Assembly: GCF_003144195.1 (NCBI RefSeq)
Contig: NW_020289996.1
Coordinates: forward strand, 659,091 to 723,090
Source: Ceraceosorus guamensis
Lineage: Eukaryota; Basidiomycota; Exobasidiomycetes; Ceraceosorales; Ceraceosoraceae
Length of the DNA: 64,000 nucleotides
Direction of reading: 5' to 3'
Shown: in pieces, positions 1-11,470 of the stretch
Position numbering within the stretch: the stretch's first letter is position 1
How the letters are laid out: every line of letters begins with the position of its first letter
Notes under the pieces: model-generated
The model's input: the letters and a program-made list of their open reading frames with translations, nothing else
Databases searched by the model: none
What the model was told of the DNA's origin: nothing
Program-made: the position numbers and the translations under genes

Positions 1-1157
1 CAAACGTACTGACGCAGCTTTGCATCTCCTCTCTCTTCTGATCCTGCGGACAGGCTATGACGCCCCTCGATCATTGCCGTCCTACTCGCTTTACCTGGAT
101 AGCCGCGTCAGCTACTATCGAGAGATGCATCACGACGTGATCCGCTCGTCTGATGCTGCCAGGACAAATGGGGGAGACGGAGGTGGAGCCGGACACAGGC
201 TCAGAAGACTGACGGTAGACAGGGGCTTGCTGCGAGAAGTTGCAAATGCTCAGAAAGTCTGCTCCAGGCTCCTTGACTGCTCGGTGAGCCTCTTTGCGCG
301 CATCTTCATCAAGACCTGTGGCTGATGACTAGCTGCTTGCCCCATCACACTGCGCCCACAGTTCTTCTTTGACGATCTGAACGATGACATGTCCATCACG
401 GCGCTTCGCATGGCGCTCAAAGACCTGTTCGCGTTGTACACAGCCATCAACGAGGGTATGATCAACATCTTGGAGCACTACTTCGAGATGTCCAAACCTG
501 ATGCAGAGAGGGCGTTGGAGATCTACAAAAGGTTCACACGCCACACAGAAAAGGTTGTTGCGTACTTGCAGGCTGCTCGCAAAGCTGCTTACTCCCTCAA
601 TGTCGCAATACCGAACCTCAAACATGCCCCTACGAGCCTGGCCGGGGCCCTGGAGGAATACTTGAAGGATCCAAATTTTGAGCAGAATAGGAAAGAGTAC
701 GCTGCCAATCGAAGGGCGGCAAACGGCTTGCCCCCTAAGCCCGAGAGCAAAGTACCAGCGAGCGAAAGCAAAAAAAGCAGTGAGCACAGGGCTGAGAGGT
801 CACGACCTGGTTTTGCACAAGCTGACATGTGACCCCTTCGCTTGCACTGACTTGTTGCCTTCCCCTCAGTCACTTTCAAAGAGCCGACAGCGGCAGAGAA
901 GGAGAAGGACAAGCCGTCCTCACCTGCTGCAACGGAGGTCAAGCTACCCACTGGCAACCAAGCGCTGCAAGACTTCTTCGAGTCTATTGAGAGCGAGCAG
1001 CAGTCTATCTTTGGCCCCGGTGGACCAAGTACGTCACAATTTGGCTTCCCACAGCAGCAGCAAGGTCTAGCACCCCAAATGACTGGCTTCCCGATGGGCG
1101 CAGGCGGATTTGGCGGTGGTTCTATGCAACCGCAGATGACGGGCTTCAACCCTTTCT

Positions 1158-1190
<33 letters not shown>

Positions 1191-2811
1191 CTTTTCCCGG
1201 CCAGCAGTTCCAACAAGGTGGTATGGGGGGGCTGCAACCTCAGATCACCGGCTTTGCACCTGGTGGCTTCCTTGGAGCACAGCCCACCGGGATGCTGCAG
1301 CCGCAGATGACTGGTATGAATCCTTTCCGCCAGAGCATGATGATGGGACCGCAGCCAACGGGAATGGGCTCGCCTCTCGGCGGTCAAGCGTTCTCCCAGC
1401 CGACTCAGCAGCAGCAGCAGCAGACACCTCAGCATTCCTCAGCTCCTGGCCTGTCTGGACTATCACCACAGGAGCAGACACCGTCATCTGCTTTCGGCTC
1501 GAACAACGCGTTCGCTTCTACATCAGCAGCTCCGCCGGCTTCGAATGTTGCAGCGGGCCAGTCTCTGGGCGCTCCAGCGAAGCTCTTACCTCAAAAGACC
1601 GGCTCAAACAATCCTTTCAAACCTCCTCCTGGCTCAACTCCTCCCCCTTCTCCGCCTCCGACCAACAAAGGACCCACCTTGCAGCAGCTTGCAATGGGTG
1701 CTTTTGGTCCCCCGCAACAAGGCGGGGGCGTGTACGGGCTAGGTCACGGCGCCTGGAACCCTACTGCGCAACAGCAAAGTCAACCGCAGAATGCCGGTGC
1801 GAATGGAGCTTCGCAGCTCCAGACCGGACCAGGTTCGCAATCGCAAACCCAAGCTCTAGTCCCCATGAAGACCGGCCTTATAAGCTCTGTAGCGTCTGAA
1901 TTCGCGTCTGGCAGAGGGAATGCGGCTAGCCCTGCCCCGACAGCGCAACCATCCAGCGCGCCTGCTGCAACGTCTCCCAGTCTTAATGCTGCATCTTTGA
2001 CCGGCCAACAAGGAGCTGGTGCATCGTTGGCTTCTCCCTTCGCAGCGATGTCAGTCAACGGCAGCAACGGCTTTGCCCCGCCTTCACCGCTTGCGCCCCA
2101 AAAGACTGGCTTTGCCGGCTCAAAGTGAGTTCTAGTGCCAGGTATACGAGGCATACAAGTATCAGACAATACGTACTGACTTCCGGCGAGTCATTCGCTT
2201 GACCGTGCAGTATCAAGCCATTCCAGCCAACTTCTTCTTTCGGAGCTTCGCTAGCCGCATCGTCCTCGTTTGCCCCTTCACCGTCTCTTTCTCCAGCTCC
2301 GACGTCGGGCTTGCCACCCAACATGACAGGCAATCCCTTCGCTTACAGCACTTCCACGCAACACCCTAGTCAACCAGCTACAGCCCCGCAAGCGCAGAGC
2401 AACGAAGGCTTTCCCTCGTTTGCTTCTGCAGCCAGCGCCTCTCAAGGGACTCCGGCCGCCTCGAACTTCGGACTCAATCCTTCTGGCTTGAGTTTGCCGC
2501 CCACTAATCCCTCCTACCTCCCTACGCAGCCGACAGGTTTCGGTGCAAGTCTCTTCGGCACAACCTCCACACCCTCATCTGCACCGTTTCAAGCGTCTGG
2601 CCCATCAGCAAATACCACGTCGTTTGGCTCGAATGCGGCCTTGGCCCCACAGCCAACTGGCTTCGCGGGCTCGAACGTGAAGCCGTTCCAGCCTACCTCT
2701 GCCTTTGGCAACGCTGCTTTTGTGAATCTGAACCAGCAAAACGGACAGCAGGCGCAAAGTCCACAGCAAGGACAATCTCAGCAACAACCAGTCACTGGAA
2801 CGCTGTTCTAG
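1..2811 (+). CDS. YAP1801: AP180/CALM-type clathrin assembly protein (ANTH domain), 5' end outside window
   Basis: Endocytic adaptor that binds PI(4,5)P2 through an N-terminal ANTH domain and recruits clathrin and EH-domain proteins at the plasma membrane. Exons read as <1-283, 362-779, 870-2124 and 2211-2811; the three introns (donors GTGAGC, GTGAGC, GTGAGT) keep the frame. The boundary before about position 54 is uncertain. Exons 1-2 hold the end of the ANTH domain (YSLYLDSRVSYYRE, RLRRLTVDRGLLREV, FFDDLNDDMSITALRMALK, NEGMINILEHYF). The long tail is Gln/Pro/Ser-rich with a polyQ run (1160-1189), four NPF motifs (FNPFF, MNPFR, NNPFK, GNPFA) that should bind EH domains, and about twelve repeats of an LxxQxTG-like motif, the Ark1/Prk1 kinase site of yeast endocytic proteins. 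The family assignment is firm; the symbol is by homology to the yeast gene. It converges with the complex I gene at 3102. Confidence 0.9.
1160..1189 (+). repeat. (CAG)n coding for polyglutamine in the AP180-like gene
   Basis: Ten AGC/CAG units encode an uninterrupted Gln run in the disordered tail. Smaller CAG clusters recur at 1407-1424. Confidence 0.9.
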
Positions 2812-3101
2812 ACCGCGCGGCCTTCGCCCCAGCAAACGACGACTCGTCAATGCCGTAGATGCCACACCTCAACAATTGCACCACGCCGCGTCCACGCTTG
2901 TTTGCCTCCGTTCCTGCTCTCCTTTCCTTCCTCTTGATACCACAAATTCTCGGCAATTTGAACACTGCGGCACTGTTGACAATCTGATGCGCCAATGATC
3001 GCGAAATGTGCGGAAGAATTACTGCCTCACTTCGAGAGCGCAGAAATGAGAAAATACAGGTGTATGATGCGCGTCGAGGACTGATCTAATCAATGCGCGG
3101 C

Positions 3102-4236
3102 TTAGAGGGAGCGGTACCATCGCGTAACCTTGCGTCCCCTTCTCATCTTTCTCATGAGCACCAGGAAAGAGTGCAACAACGCCTCGGCGGTAGGAGGGCA
3201 GCCAGGCTGAACGAGTGAAAGGAGCAGGGCACAGTCAGCGCTCGAATCTGACCGACCCCAACAGCTTCGCGACCTGTCACGCACCACGTAGAGATCCACG
3301 GGAACAATGCGATCGCAGCCTCTAACGACACTGTAGGAGTAGTGGTAGTAGCCACCTCCGTTTGCGCAGCTTCCCATGCTGATGACCCATCGAGGCTCGG
3401 GCATCCTGAAAAGATCAAAGGGGAGAAAGCTCGCATATCAGCGGCTGAGATCGCACTGCGCCAGCTCGCCTGCCAAAACTCACTGATCGTACACTTTGCG
3501 CAAAGCGGGCGCCCTAGGGTGGCAAGGTCGGGTTTTGAAAGATCAGCAAGAGACTTGCAAGAGATGGCATGCGAGTTGCGTGCGCTAATCAGAGCGCCGG
3601 TAAAACGACATGTACAACTCTCACGTGTACATGATTGCCATTGCTGACCACGTCCTGTACTCACATCTTATTGGTGAGAGTGCCGGCAACGATCATAACG
3701 TCGGACTGACGAGGACTGGCGCGGAACACTACACCGAGACGATCCTGATCGTAACGAGCAGTGGCGACGTGCATCATCTCCACAGCGCAGCAAGCCAGAC
3801 CAAATGTCATGGGCCACATAGAGCCCTGTCTAGCCCAGTTGACCATCTTGTCCAGAGTGGTGGTGACGTACTCGACATTGTTGCGAGGCGTTTCGATGGA
3901 GAGCTGGTTCGAGCCTTGGTTGCCCACAGTCGTCATGGCTTGAGGATCGGGTTGGTACACCTTGGCGCAGCTCGATGTGGCGAAGGAACGACCGAGGCTG
4001 GGCAGCTGAGGAGAAGACTTGGCAGGAGACTTCTCTTGAGATCGGCTGGAAGCTGTCGCCACTGGCGCTGGCACTGCAGTGCGCAGACCTCGTGCTGCTG
4101 GGGCAAGGGGCGCACGGAGAGCTGTGACGCGAGGATTGGAGTCGGTCAAGGTGTATAAGGTCATCCGCGCGCACGAGGTTCGCAAGACGTGCTCACCTGA
4201 ACGCCCTACAGAGATCATATTGCGAGAGGCGACCAT
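3102..4236 (-). CDS. NDUFS7: NADH:ubiquinone oxidoreductase 20 kDa subunit (NDUFS7/PSST, NuoB-like)
   Basis: Complex I subunit of the mitochondrial inner membrane peripheral arm; it carries Fe-S cluster N2, which passes electrons to ubiquinone. Exons (minus): 4236-4197, 4121-3665, 3513-3484, 3405-3285, 3206-3102, giving 250 aa. All joins preserve frame and give the conserved string [28 protein letters not shown]2 ligands are visible: the CC pair in [10 protein letters not shown], the Cys in SMGSCANGG, and PGCPP. Residues 1-70 are Arg/Ser/Ala-rich, a mitochondrial presequence. The first intron (4122-4196) lies in this presequence and is inferred from splice signals only. Exon 3 is just 30 nt. 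The start ATG at 4236 sits in context GATCATG on the opposite strand of a 0.9-kb gene-free stretch. Function is certain; the 5' exon structure is less so. Confidence 0.93.
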
Positions 4237-5097
4237 GATATGATGACGGTGTGTGAGGTCCGAAAGTGCGAGCGCGAGGAGCGGATGGCGATCGTGGTCG
4301 ATGGTGGACGCGAATGCGCATCTAAAGGGGCTCGAATCCGCTCATCAGGTCAGAGAGGCTCACCGAGCAGCGCTTGCTGCCCAACGCCACGCGCCGTACC
4401 AGCGCACCAGCCCTTCGTCTTGCTCGCCCGCACAGCAGGCTTTGCATAGATGAGCTGTTCGTCAGCCAGGTAGATCACGTGGTCGCGTCAGCAGCCAATC
4501 AAACGCGCGACTTCCGTGCGCGGCAGACACACTCTTCAGACTCAACACTCACACTCTTGACTCTCATTCTTGATTGAAGAACATTCACGATCGTTGTTTG
4601 GCATGTTCTCGGAAAATCAGTGAACTTTGAATCGTGAATGCAGACACATAACCATTACGCGGTAATGTCTCAAGAGTACGACAATCCTCAAGCGTGAACC
4701 ATGGACTCAATGGATGAACGCGGGGACTTTAGCATTACTTCGCGAGGTTCAGAGACGAAAGCGATCCTTGCTGCAGTTGTGGCGCGAGACGCTCATCAGT
4801 TTCACCGTCAAGCATGCGCAGTAGTCAGATCGCTGCTCCATCTGGTCGTCAAGAGTCCACTTATAGTCTGAAATCACGAATGCAAGGAGTAGCTAGCTCA
4901 AGGTTGGCTGTATATGCTGTGTAAATCGCAAATATCCATTCGATATCCTGCACTCGCCCTGGCCATCCTCGTTCGCGCAAACGATATAAACGCAGTACAG
5001 CGCGGCATCGCGCTCAGCCAGCCTCACAGCCCGCCGTCCTCGAGCCGTTCAGTGGAGCGCTTCGAGCAGCGCGTTCAAATCCAAGCTCGAAATCAAA
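4237..5097. other. gene-free stretch upstream of NDUFS7
   Basis: No supported gene. It presumably holds the NDUFS7 promoter at its left end. Short direct and inverted copies of an AATCGTGAATG/AATCACGAATG motif occur near 4631 and 4872. A TATA-like GATATAAACG lies at 4983, about 115 bp before the orphan ORF that starts at 5098. Confidence 0.5.
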
Positions 5098-5718
5098 ATG
5101 ACGTCCGAGATACCGCAAAAGCCCATCAGACTAGGTCAACGTCAAAGACGCCGCAGTGCTCAAACTCGATGGCTAGCTCAGGAGAAGCAAGAACATGCTG
5201 ATGCCTCGAGGGAAGGAGTGGGCGACAAGACCGATGCCGTGCTTGTCAAGACTACCAGCACCATGACTGGCGCCAAGCGACCACGCCGGAAGAGGTCGGG
5301 ACAAGGCACGCACGAAAGCGACAAGTGCACAGAGTTAAAGGCGCACCGAATGGAAACACGCTCTCGAGCAGCAGCCAAACATCGATCACGGCTCCGATCG
5401 GGGCATATAAGCGCATCCAACGCAGCACGAGACGCAAAGACTGTGGCTCGACAGGGCGACTCAACAAGGCCGCCACGACAGCGCAAAGGGAAAGCAGTAA
5501 GCAAAGGCTATCTTCGGCACTTTAAAGGAGCGCTAGCTCCATATCACACTCGCACATTGTCTTCGGGATGGGACGCACAGCTGCAGAAAGACACCGGCGC
5601 AGCAAGGCCAGCGTCGCGTCTGGAGACACGTATCTCCGAAGTTTTGCGTGCCGTGAGAGGTAATCACATCATCACAAGCGGATTGGGCATGGGTGGCCTA
5701 CCAATGGAGAGATGCTGA
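5098..5718 (+). CDS. orphan basic protein, hypothetical (206 aa)
   Basis: Single open frame with an ATG in good context (AAAATGACG) and a TATA-like box about 115 bp upstream. The product is strongly basic (many Arg/Lys, for example GAKRPRRKRSGQG and RSRAAAKHRSRLRSG), with no signal peptide, membrane segment or motif I recognise. The C-terminal third (KGYLRHFKGALAPYHTRTLS onward) is less biased in composition and could be folded. The basic segments could be nuclear localisation signals or bind nucleic acid; that is inference from charge alone. It may also be a chance ORF in GC-balanced intergenic DNA. The frame is ATG-initiated and long for this region, which is the main argument for it. Confidence 0.4.
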   Translation: MTSEIPQKPIRLGQRQRRRSAQTRWLAQEKQEHADASREGVGDKTDAVLVKTTSTMTGAKRPRRKRSGQGTHESDKCTELKAHRMETRSRAAAKHRSRLRSGHISASNAARDAKTVARQGDSTRPPRQRKGKAVSKGYLRHFKGALAPYHTRTLSSGWDAQLQKDTGAARPASRLETRISEVLRAVRGNHIITSGLGMGGLPMERC

Positions 5719-6021
5719 TGCCCGCTGTCTGGCCCTGGTCGCGGATTGCTTACCGCGCATGTAGCCAAGGATCCTCTGGCGCACCGACTTGGGCTTCACA
5801 GAGACACGCGGCACTCGCAGAATCAAATGTATTATAGCCTCACAAGCATGCCCGTATGAATGCCGTGGCAGCGCTCTGTGCATCGATTACCGCGCTTTGG
5901 TTCGGCGCCGAGAAGCGGAAGATGTCGCATTGGGGGAGTTGGAAGCTCTGAGGGGCGGCAAAGATTGCGCGACGCGGACTTAAAAAAGAGTCTCTGCAGT
6001 GATTGCTAGGCTCGCAAAAAC
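5719..6021. other. spacer between orphan ORF and LAG1 3' end
   Basis: About 300 bp, no gene seen. It should contain the 3' ends of both neighbours, which converge here. Confidence 0.4.
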
Positions 6022-7881
6022 TCACGAAAGGCTTGGTTTTGATACGCTGGCCACGCTCCCCCATCCGTCACCCCCGTCGACAGATCCCTTGACGGCGTGA
6101 ACCTTTGACGTGGGCTCGCGCGATGCCTCTATCGACTTGCCTACAGCCTCTTCCTCCTCCTCCTCCTCCTCCACGTCACTCCGAGAATCTGCAGCTCCGT
6201 ACCCTGCCAAGACGCGATAGGCCACTCGGACGATCATGGTGAACCAGATGCAGAGCAGGACTTGCAACAAGCAAAGCAGCGTGACAAGGCCAAATCGTAC
6301 CGGATCTTTCCAGCCGAATGGGCCCTTCTCTCCAAAGGACCAATCGGGCCTGATGGGCTCCGCCAAGCGCTGCGGGCTGTTGAAGCAAGAGTAGACCACG
6401 ATGGGATACAGTATCTGTCTAGTGATTACCCACGATAGCATGAATGCTCCAAAGCCGATGTCACAAGCCGTCATGAGGCCCATGTACCTCAGGCACTTTG
6501 CGAAGGATAGCAGGATGTCGCTAGGGTCCATCAGGACCAAGATGGCGTTGCCGATTCGGGTAAAGTGACTGCAGTAGGAGCCAGTGATGAGCAGGATGGT
6601 GATGATGTGGTGGCACAGCATCTGGACGTGATCATTTCTTCGCGCTTCGACGTGAAGGACTAGGATTTGCTGAATCCAGAAAGCCCACTCTGTCAAGTAG
6701 TAAAATTTGGTGAGCCGGTCGAGGTGCCTGATAGGCCAATCTTCCCACAGCCCAGCTGTCCTCATCCAGAAGGGCTCGTGATATGCGAGATACAGACCAA
6801 AAGACAGTGTCGAGACGTAAAAGATGATGGACCAAGCTTGTTCGGCAAAACGCATGACCGTGCTCCTTCTTTGACGAGCTGCTGACTCTCTCCATTTTTT
6901 TGCAGCTCTGGGATCCTTGGGTACCTGCCTTTCACCGGCTGGAAGTGGAGGGTTGACGACGAGCTCTGCCAGCGGGACTAGAGCATATCGAATGGTGGCT
7001 GCTCGGAGGGTGGTGAAAATTAGAATGCCAGTAGCCACGAAGAGCAGATCCTTGGGGCCCTTGCCGTACAGCATTCCAGGTTTGCCGATCAGCCAGGCCC
7101 AAGGCTCGGAATTGGCGCTCAGGTGCTGGAGCGCAGGGGATGAGAGACCTGCAGCATGCGCAGCTGCGGAGACGGGAGATGTGAGAGGATCGGGTGAGGG
7201 TGGTATGGCATACGAGAGCCCCAAACAGGCGCGTGTAAAGGCGTGCAGAGCGCTGAGAGGGTGCCCAAATCCAGCAGCGTCGCTTCTGAAAGGGCCCGCT
7301 GCTCCAGTCGCGGCTTCCCAGGCAGAGCTGAAGCCAGAGCCAGCAGCTCTCAGCTTAGATTCATGCGAGGCGTTTGGCAAGTCCGAGGCGAATGGTGCGA
7401 GCGAGGGAAGATGTCTGGCCCATTGAGGTATCAAGACTTGGATCGAGTGTGGCAGGTGCGTGGTTAAATGTGCGATCGATAGTGAAGACGTGCCAGAGAG
7501 CATGTGCATCACCACCAGCGCGAGCAAGCCGTAAAGTGGAACATCTGCGATGGTAGCAACGGGTCAGCCGCGAAGGGATCCAACGCCACGTTCCACATCC
7601 ACCGCCCAGATGATGCGACTTGAGCCATGTGCAAGTGCGCTGCTCATGGCTGGCGAGAGCATATACGCAGCACCGGTTAAGCATCTGCTGCTCCGAAACC
7701 CCTACTCACCAATTTGTCTGTCCAGCAACTTCTCAGCTCTCTCTTCCTTCTCTGTCCAACCCAGACGTGACTCAGTAGCGTGAGAGCCTGCGGTGCCGCT
7801 CCTGCATGACCGGCTAGGCCATGCTGATGCTGCAGCTGTTGAAGGTCGAGCCGAGCTTCGTGAGACCTTGTTGGGTGTCAT
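6022..7881 (-). CDS. LAG1: ceramide synthase, TLC-domain (LAG1/LAC1 family)
   Basis: Acyl-CoA-dependent ceramide synthase of the ER membrane; N-acylates sphingoid bases. Two exons are proposed: 7881-7710 (57 codons plus 1 nt, ATG) and 7544-6022, joined by a 165-bp intron with a GTGAGT donor and ATCGCAG acceptor. The join produces ERAEKLLDRQI-DVPLYGLLALVVMH, running into the first hydrophobic segment; without it the frame has no ATG before position 7509. Predicted length is 564 aa. The TLC domain covers roughly residues 265-490, with several membrane segments and the family's His pair in MLCHHIITILL. Further conserved strings are NDHVQMLCHH and DPSDILLSFAKCLRY. The C-terminal tail has an eight-Glu run after a Ser (SRSDVEEEEE), resembling the CK2-regulated acidic tails of yeast Lag1/Lac1. 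The neighbour ATG22 lies upstream on the same strand, 1 kb away. Confidence 0.92.
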
Positions 7882-8886
7882 ACTGAAGTGCGCTGCGCGA
7901 ACAGGTGCCTATTGCTACTGCCCAAGGGCTTGCGATCAGGCCTTCTTTCCGTAGTCGTCACGCGCGTCCGACACGACTCCTCTTGAGTGCTCAGAGATTG
8001 GTCGGGAAGCTCGGGTTCATGAGCAAGGGTTTGCAACGATCTTTGAAGCGCGAGCTGTGCGGTCAAGAGAGCTTACGGTGTGCGATGGCTTTACCAGTGT
8101 ATGGGGTCGTGACGGCAATCCGGCTCGAATCGAAGTTGCGGTGCTAGCCACAGATGTCTAGACACAGCCTGGCAAGCACTGGGCGTGTTCGCGACGCAAG
8201 ACTCGAGACTGGCGACTTGTGATCGCGTTTGAGCGCTTGTCGTCGCGCTCGTGCGAGATACGCGGCGGCAGCGCAGCGAGCCCAAGAAGAAAATGTGCGC
8301 GTTCGCACGGTCGTCGGGAGAAGAGGGGTGCGCGCCACATCTCTAGCGCCGCCGCCGGCCTCTTGGCCTGCTGCTGCTCTGCTGCTCTGCTGCTGCACCC
8401 CTGCAGGCTGCCATAGCTGTGCATTCGTGATTGCCGCACGCATCCCTATACCCTGCGCAACCCAAAGCTCGCACATGAACTCAACAGTCACCAGTGGTGA
8501 CTGCATGTGTGTGCTTTCGCGTGCACGCGCGCGCGATAGCCGCCCCAAGTCGTGAATGATCACAGCTCTAGCACGAGCCGCGCGGCGATGGTGCTGCGCT
8601 TCTCGATGCGACGGCCCGCAGCATCCTGTCCACGTCGTACGATTCACCGTGATAACAAAATGCAGTGGTGCATGGCCGGTTCAAAATGCACGATGGCCAC
8701 TTACTCATAGCCCTCTGCCCACCCTTCCCAACTGCTTACCTAGGTCCGCACAAGCTTAGGTCACACGAACAGCGACCTGGCCCACAGCTCAGCAAAGCCC
8801 GGCAACGTTTTTGGCATCGCAAAGAAAATCAAGGTGCAATTCGGCATTGTGGGCAGGGGGCAAGGATGAGCAAAGGTAGGAAAGCT
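7882..8886. other. 1-kb spacer, LAG1 upstream region
   Basis: No supported gene. It should hold the LAG1 promoter and the ATG22 3' end, both on the minus strand. Several overlapping open frames are present on both strands, none with recognisable protein character. A CTG/CTC-rich run lies around 8368-8400. Confidence 0.4.
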
Positions 8887-11015
8887 CTACACCACATTGG
8901 CATCTTGGAGATCTTTCGAGGTACGAGAGGTGACTTGTAGAGACTGCTGATGAGTCGCGGCCTGCAGCATAGCCTGTGTCCTGGCATCTCGGCTCTGTCT
9001 TGCAATGAATCTAGCTTGTTGCTGTCTTCCCTTCTTTGCGTCCATAGGAATCAACAACAGTCCTCCCAGCACTGCCATGCCCAGCAAGAATCCGAACGGG
9101 TAGCTCTCGTTGCCGTACTGGGCAATCGCCGAAGAGACAAAAGGTCCGATAAAGGAAGATGTCCTGCCCACGAGGTTTAAAAGGCTGAAGAAAGCAAATT
9201 CGTAGCCTTTGGGCGAGGCTTCCGAAATGCCCGTTTGCGAGTAAGCGTACCATGGACAGACTACCAAACCATAGAAAGCTTGATATGCGTATGCCTCCCA
9301 GACATTGTGGAAGCCAAATTTAAGGGTCCAAATGCCAACGAGACCCCAGAGTTGCAGGAGAATAATGAAGAGAACGACCCAACGCAGCATTGTCGTTGTG
9401 GTCAGCGCGAAGTGTTTTTGTATGCGCCAAAAGAGGTAGATGCCTACACCCTGAGCGGCGATTCCGACAATGAGCAGCAGGTTGAAGGTCTGACCCGAGA
9501 AGGAGATGAGTTGATTCTGGACAGTTGAGATGACGGTTACCGAGGTATTGAGAGCGTCGCCCATGATGAAGTAGAAGGCAAGGTAGAGCAGTGACTGCTT
9601 CAGCTGCCAAATGTGCTTGGCGGTTGTCCAAGCAGTGACGATACCAGCTGTAAGGTACGAATGACCTGCGGGTAGCTTTCGACCTGGTCTGTGCTTCTCC
9701 AAAATGAACCAAGGCAGCGCGACCAGGAACCACACTCCTCCTGAAAAAGCGGTCACGATGGACAATGCGCGAGTGTTGGATTCGGTCGACGCGTCGCTAT
9801 GGAGAGCGATGAGCATCCCTTGTATGATGGCTAGCACGACCAGCTCGCCAGCAGAACAGACTGCAAATGCGATATTTGCGATCCGATTGCGGGTCATTGT
9901 GTCTAGCTCGTGGTGTGCTTCCGGGGTGGTGCGAGGAGGGACTTCTTGTAATTTCTCTGCCGACTCCCGCATCTCTGGTAGATTCCTGGCTAAACCCGGG
10001 AATGCGCTAGTCCAGTACGTCAACGAGACCTGATAGCCTATCAGCCCCAGGATGTAGAGGGCGATGCCCACGCGCCAATTGTCCGCGTCCGTCACACCAA
10101 GCCAGGCAAACGAAATTCCGATGCTGATCAGAGTAGAAACGATCAGGACATAAGGTCTCCACCTGCCGTAGTCTGCCATGCTACCGATGACCAGGAAGAG
10201 TGCTGCCTGTATCGCAAAGCTTGATGCAAGGAACAACGGTGATCGCACCGAAGACGTGCGTTAGTATCAGACGACAGCGAAGAAGGACAGCATCCACGAA
10301 GGCTGACTGATGTAGCTGCACTTGGGTTCACGCGACGAAGAACGTCTGCCCAAGGCCTATAACACAGTCCGACCAAGACTGCCTGCCTAAGGCCGCGCTC
10401 ACCCGCCCGAGACAGCGCCTAGCTAAGCCCGACTGCTCGGGGCACGTTCATCCATTCAAAGAACAGCCCGAGCCCGCGATCGCTATGCACTCACGAGATT
10501 CCATTAGCGAGCAGCACAATACTTTGCACGGTCCGATCCTGACCGGCCCAGCGGAGTCTGCATACAGGCTGTGCATCGCCCCCACATGTGCCGTTGCCAG
10601 CTTTCTCCGCAGCTAGAGTCAAGAGGTTCTGAGCTTGAGACGGCGAATAGTTGAACGGGCCTAAACCGCTGTTCCCAATGTAGTAGACATAATAAGCCCA
10701 GCATTCCCACTTGGACGTTTCGTAGCGTGGATCCAGCGCCGAGGTGTCTTCTCCGGAAGTGAGCAGCGCCGCTTTGAAATCCTCCTCAGTCGACTCGGTA
10801 GAGCGTGTAGCTGTGCGCGAGATCGCTGCTTCGTCATGATCAAGGGAAGTGGGTTGGCCAAGATTGGCGTGCTCGTTCACTTCTTGTAAGGCGACCCCTC
10901 CAGTGGCAGCTCGTTGATCACCTGAGGCGCCCTCCTGATCAGGCAGCACGCCATCCACGAGATCCGTGGTCTGGCGTGTGTGAGCCGGTCGTCGCAGAGC
11001 CTTTGGCAGAGGCAT
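8887..11015 (-). CDS. ATG22: Atg22-like vacuolar amino-acid effluxer (MFS)
   Basis: Major-facilitator-superfamily permease of the vacuole membrane; in yeast Atg22 exports amino acids released by autophagic breakdown. Two exons: 11015-10495 and 10219-8887, 617 aa. The 275-bp intron (GTGAGT...TCAAG) joins SIVLLANGIS to FAIQAALFLVIGSMADYG across the second membrane helix. The N-terminal exon holds the family signature SKWECWAYYVYYIGNSGLG followed by the long luminal loop with FNYSPSQAQNLLTLAA. At least ten further hydrophobic helices follow. Near the C-terminal half the string GLVVCPWYAYSQTGISEASP is typical of Atg22. The cytosolic tail is Gln/Arg-rich. ATG at 11015 (ACCATGCCT) was preferred to an upstream TTG. 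The intron is the longest in the window, so an unseen small exon inside it cannot be excluded. Confidence 0.92.
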
Positions 11016-11470
11016 GGTTCCCGACGCGATCTTCAACGTTCCTCAAAGCGCAATCGGTCACTTCGGACCAAAGTGCCTGCCCGCTATTTGATCAGAGTGG
11101 CTGTGCGCAGAGCGCAATCATCGAACGAAGGGCGGCACGCTCTGTCGCATGGTACGTGTACCGTCTGGATATTGTGCAATGTCAGCCAGCTGTGTGTAGG
11201 AGGAAAGACGACCGCTTGTGATGTTAGATGCCAGAGTGCAGCTCCAGCATCTCGGTTGCTCGCACTTCGGCTTCAAGTCCCGGACGGTCTCATCAACTTC
11301 ACAATAATTCAAGATTGTTCCTGATGCGGCCGCCCGCGTACATGCGTGCCGCCGGCGCCTTGATCGTGAGTTGATGCTCTGCTGGTGAAGAAGCCGGTCT
11401 CAGAATTGGATTGCAAGAAGGAATTGCACGATCTAATGATATTTGTCAATATAAGACCAATTTCCAAAGA
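11016..11470. other. spacer between ATG22 and tRNA-Val
   Basis: 455 bp containing the ATG22 upstream region. No gene seen. The last 50 bp before the tRNA are AT-rich, as is common upstream of pol III genes. Confidence 0.4.

Noticed and set aside
329-1149. Antisense frames across the AP180 gene
   Set aside because: Mirror the codon bias of the real gene on the plus strand; no independent protein character.
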